DNA of 64,000 nt from Thalassotalea_H sp040779345 (GTDB taxonomy: Bacteria; Pseudomonadota; Gammaproteobacteria; Enterobacterales; Alteromonadaceae): positions 184,118 to 248,117 of the forward strand of contig JBFONU010000006.1 of NCBI GenBank assembly GCA_040779345.1. The letters run 5' to 3'. The notes under the pieces are model-generated. The model was not told the origin of the DNA, did no database searches, and worked only from the letters and a program-made list of their open reading frames with translations. This document shows positions 63,968 through 64,000 of the stretch, in pieces. Made by a program: the position numbers and the translations under genes. How positions within the stretch are numbered: position 1 is the first letter of the stretch; each line of letters starts with the position of its first letter.

Positions 63968-64000
63968 CGAGTTTTACACGGTTTAGTTATCAGTATTGAT

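Noticed and set aside
63937..64000. An rRNA or tRNA gene within the window's right edge
   Set aside because: Only promoter-like DNA and a leader hairpin are present; no recognisable structural RNA sequence is reached.
1..64000. Prophage, insertion sequence, integron or classical defence island
   Set aside because: No transposase, integrase, phage structural, restriction or toxin-antitoxin genes were recognised, and gene content is chromosomal throughout.

Overview
The window is a chromosomal stretch of a marine gammaproteobacterium that looks like an Alteromonadales member close to Colwellia or Thalassotalea. I infer this from the AT-rich DNA, the gene families and the gene order; no database search was run. 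Almost all of it is housekeeping or core accessory DNA. I see no insertion sequence, prophage, CRISPR array, tRNA or rRNA gene.

Layout. 1-10.6 kb: the 3' end of a 2,5-dioxovalerate-type aldehyde dehydrogenase, a GntR regulator, a SulP anion transporter, a DUF1289 protein, a GAF histidine kinase tail-to-tail with an HD-GYP response regulator, a periplasmic binding protein, fumarylacetoacetase, a glutathione S-transferase and a LysR regulator. 10.6-18.4 kb: a TonB-dependent receptor, cca, an ExeA ATPase apparently fused to a GspB-like tail, a 14-bp tandem repeat array and a second HD-GYP phosphodiesterase. 18.5-23.6 kb: leuABCD, with a leader peptide gene (leuL, absent from ordinary ORF calls) and an attenuator. 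23.8-27 kb: a Wzi / TagD-like / TagF-like surface-glycan module. 27-31.7 kb: ygiM, ygiF, an L,D-transpeptidase, an HDOD protein lacking a normal start codon, and a Braun-type lipoprotein.

31.8-38.4 kb is the most interesting part. Two co-directional operons (YjfI/DUF2170 - PspA - YjfK/DUF2491 - small 107-aa protein - K+ channel; and lipoprotein - DUF350 - membrane spermidine-synthase-like protein) share a near-identical 13-bp palindrome (GACATAATATGTC) placed over the predicted -35 of each promoter. This suggests a co-regulated envelope-stress/polyamine system. A strong intrinsic terminator between pspA and yjfK should set unequal dosage.

38.5-64 kb: glnE, a DUF2164 protein, an unlisted 44-codon membrane ORF with a CxxC motif, iscX, maeA, ndk, then the conserved rlmN-pilW-rodZ-ispG-hisS-yfgM-bamB-der run. 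These are followed by a PilZ protein, xseA, guaB, guaA, a RidA protein, a metaxin-like GST and a RecQ-family helicase with unusual domain order. The right edge holds a promoter with a GC-rich discriminator, as seen for stable RNA operons, but the transcript itself lies beyond the window.

Recurrent small-scale theme: short tandem duplications (8, 13, 14 and 15 bp units) sit directly at or just after the stop codons of four unrelated genes.
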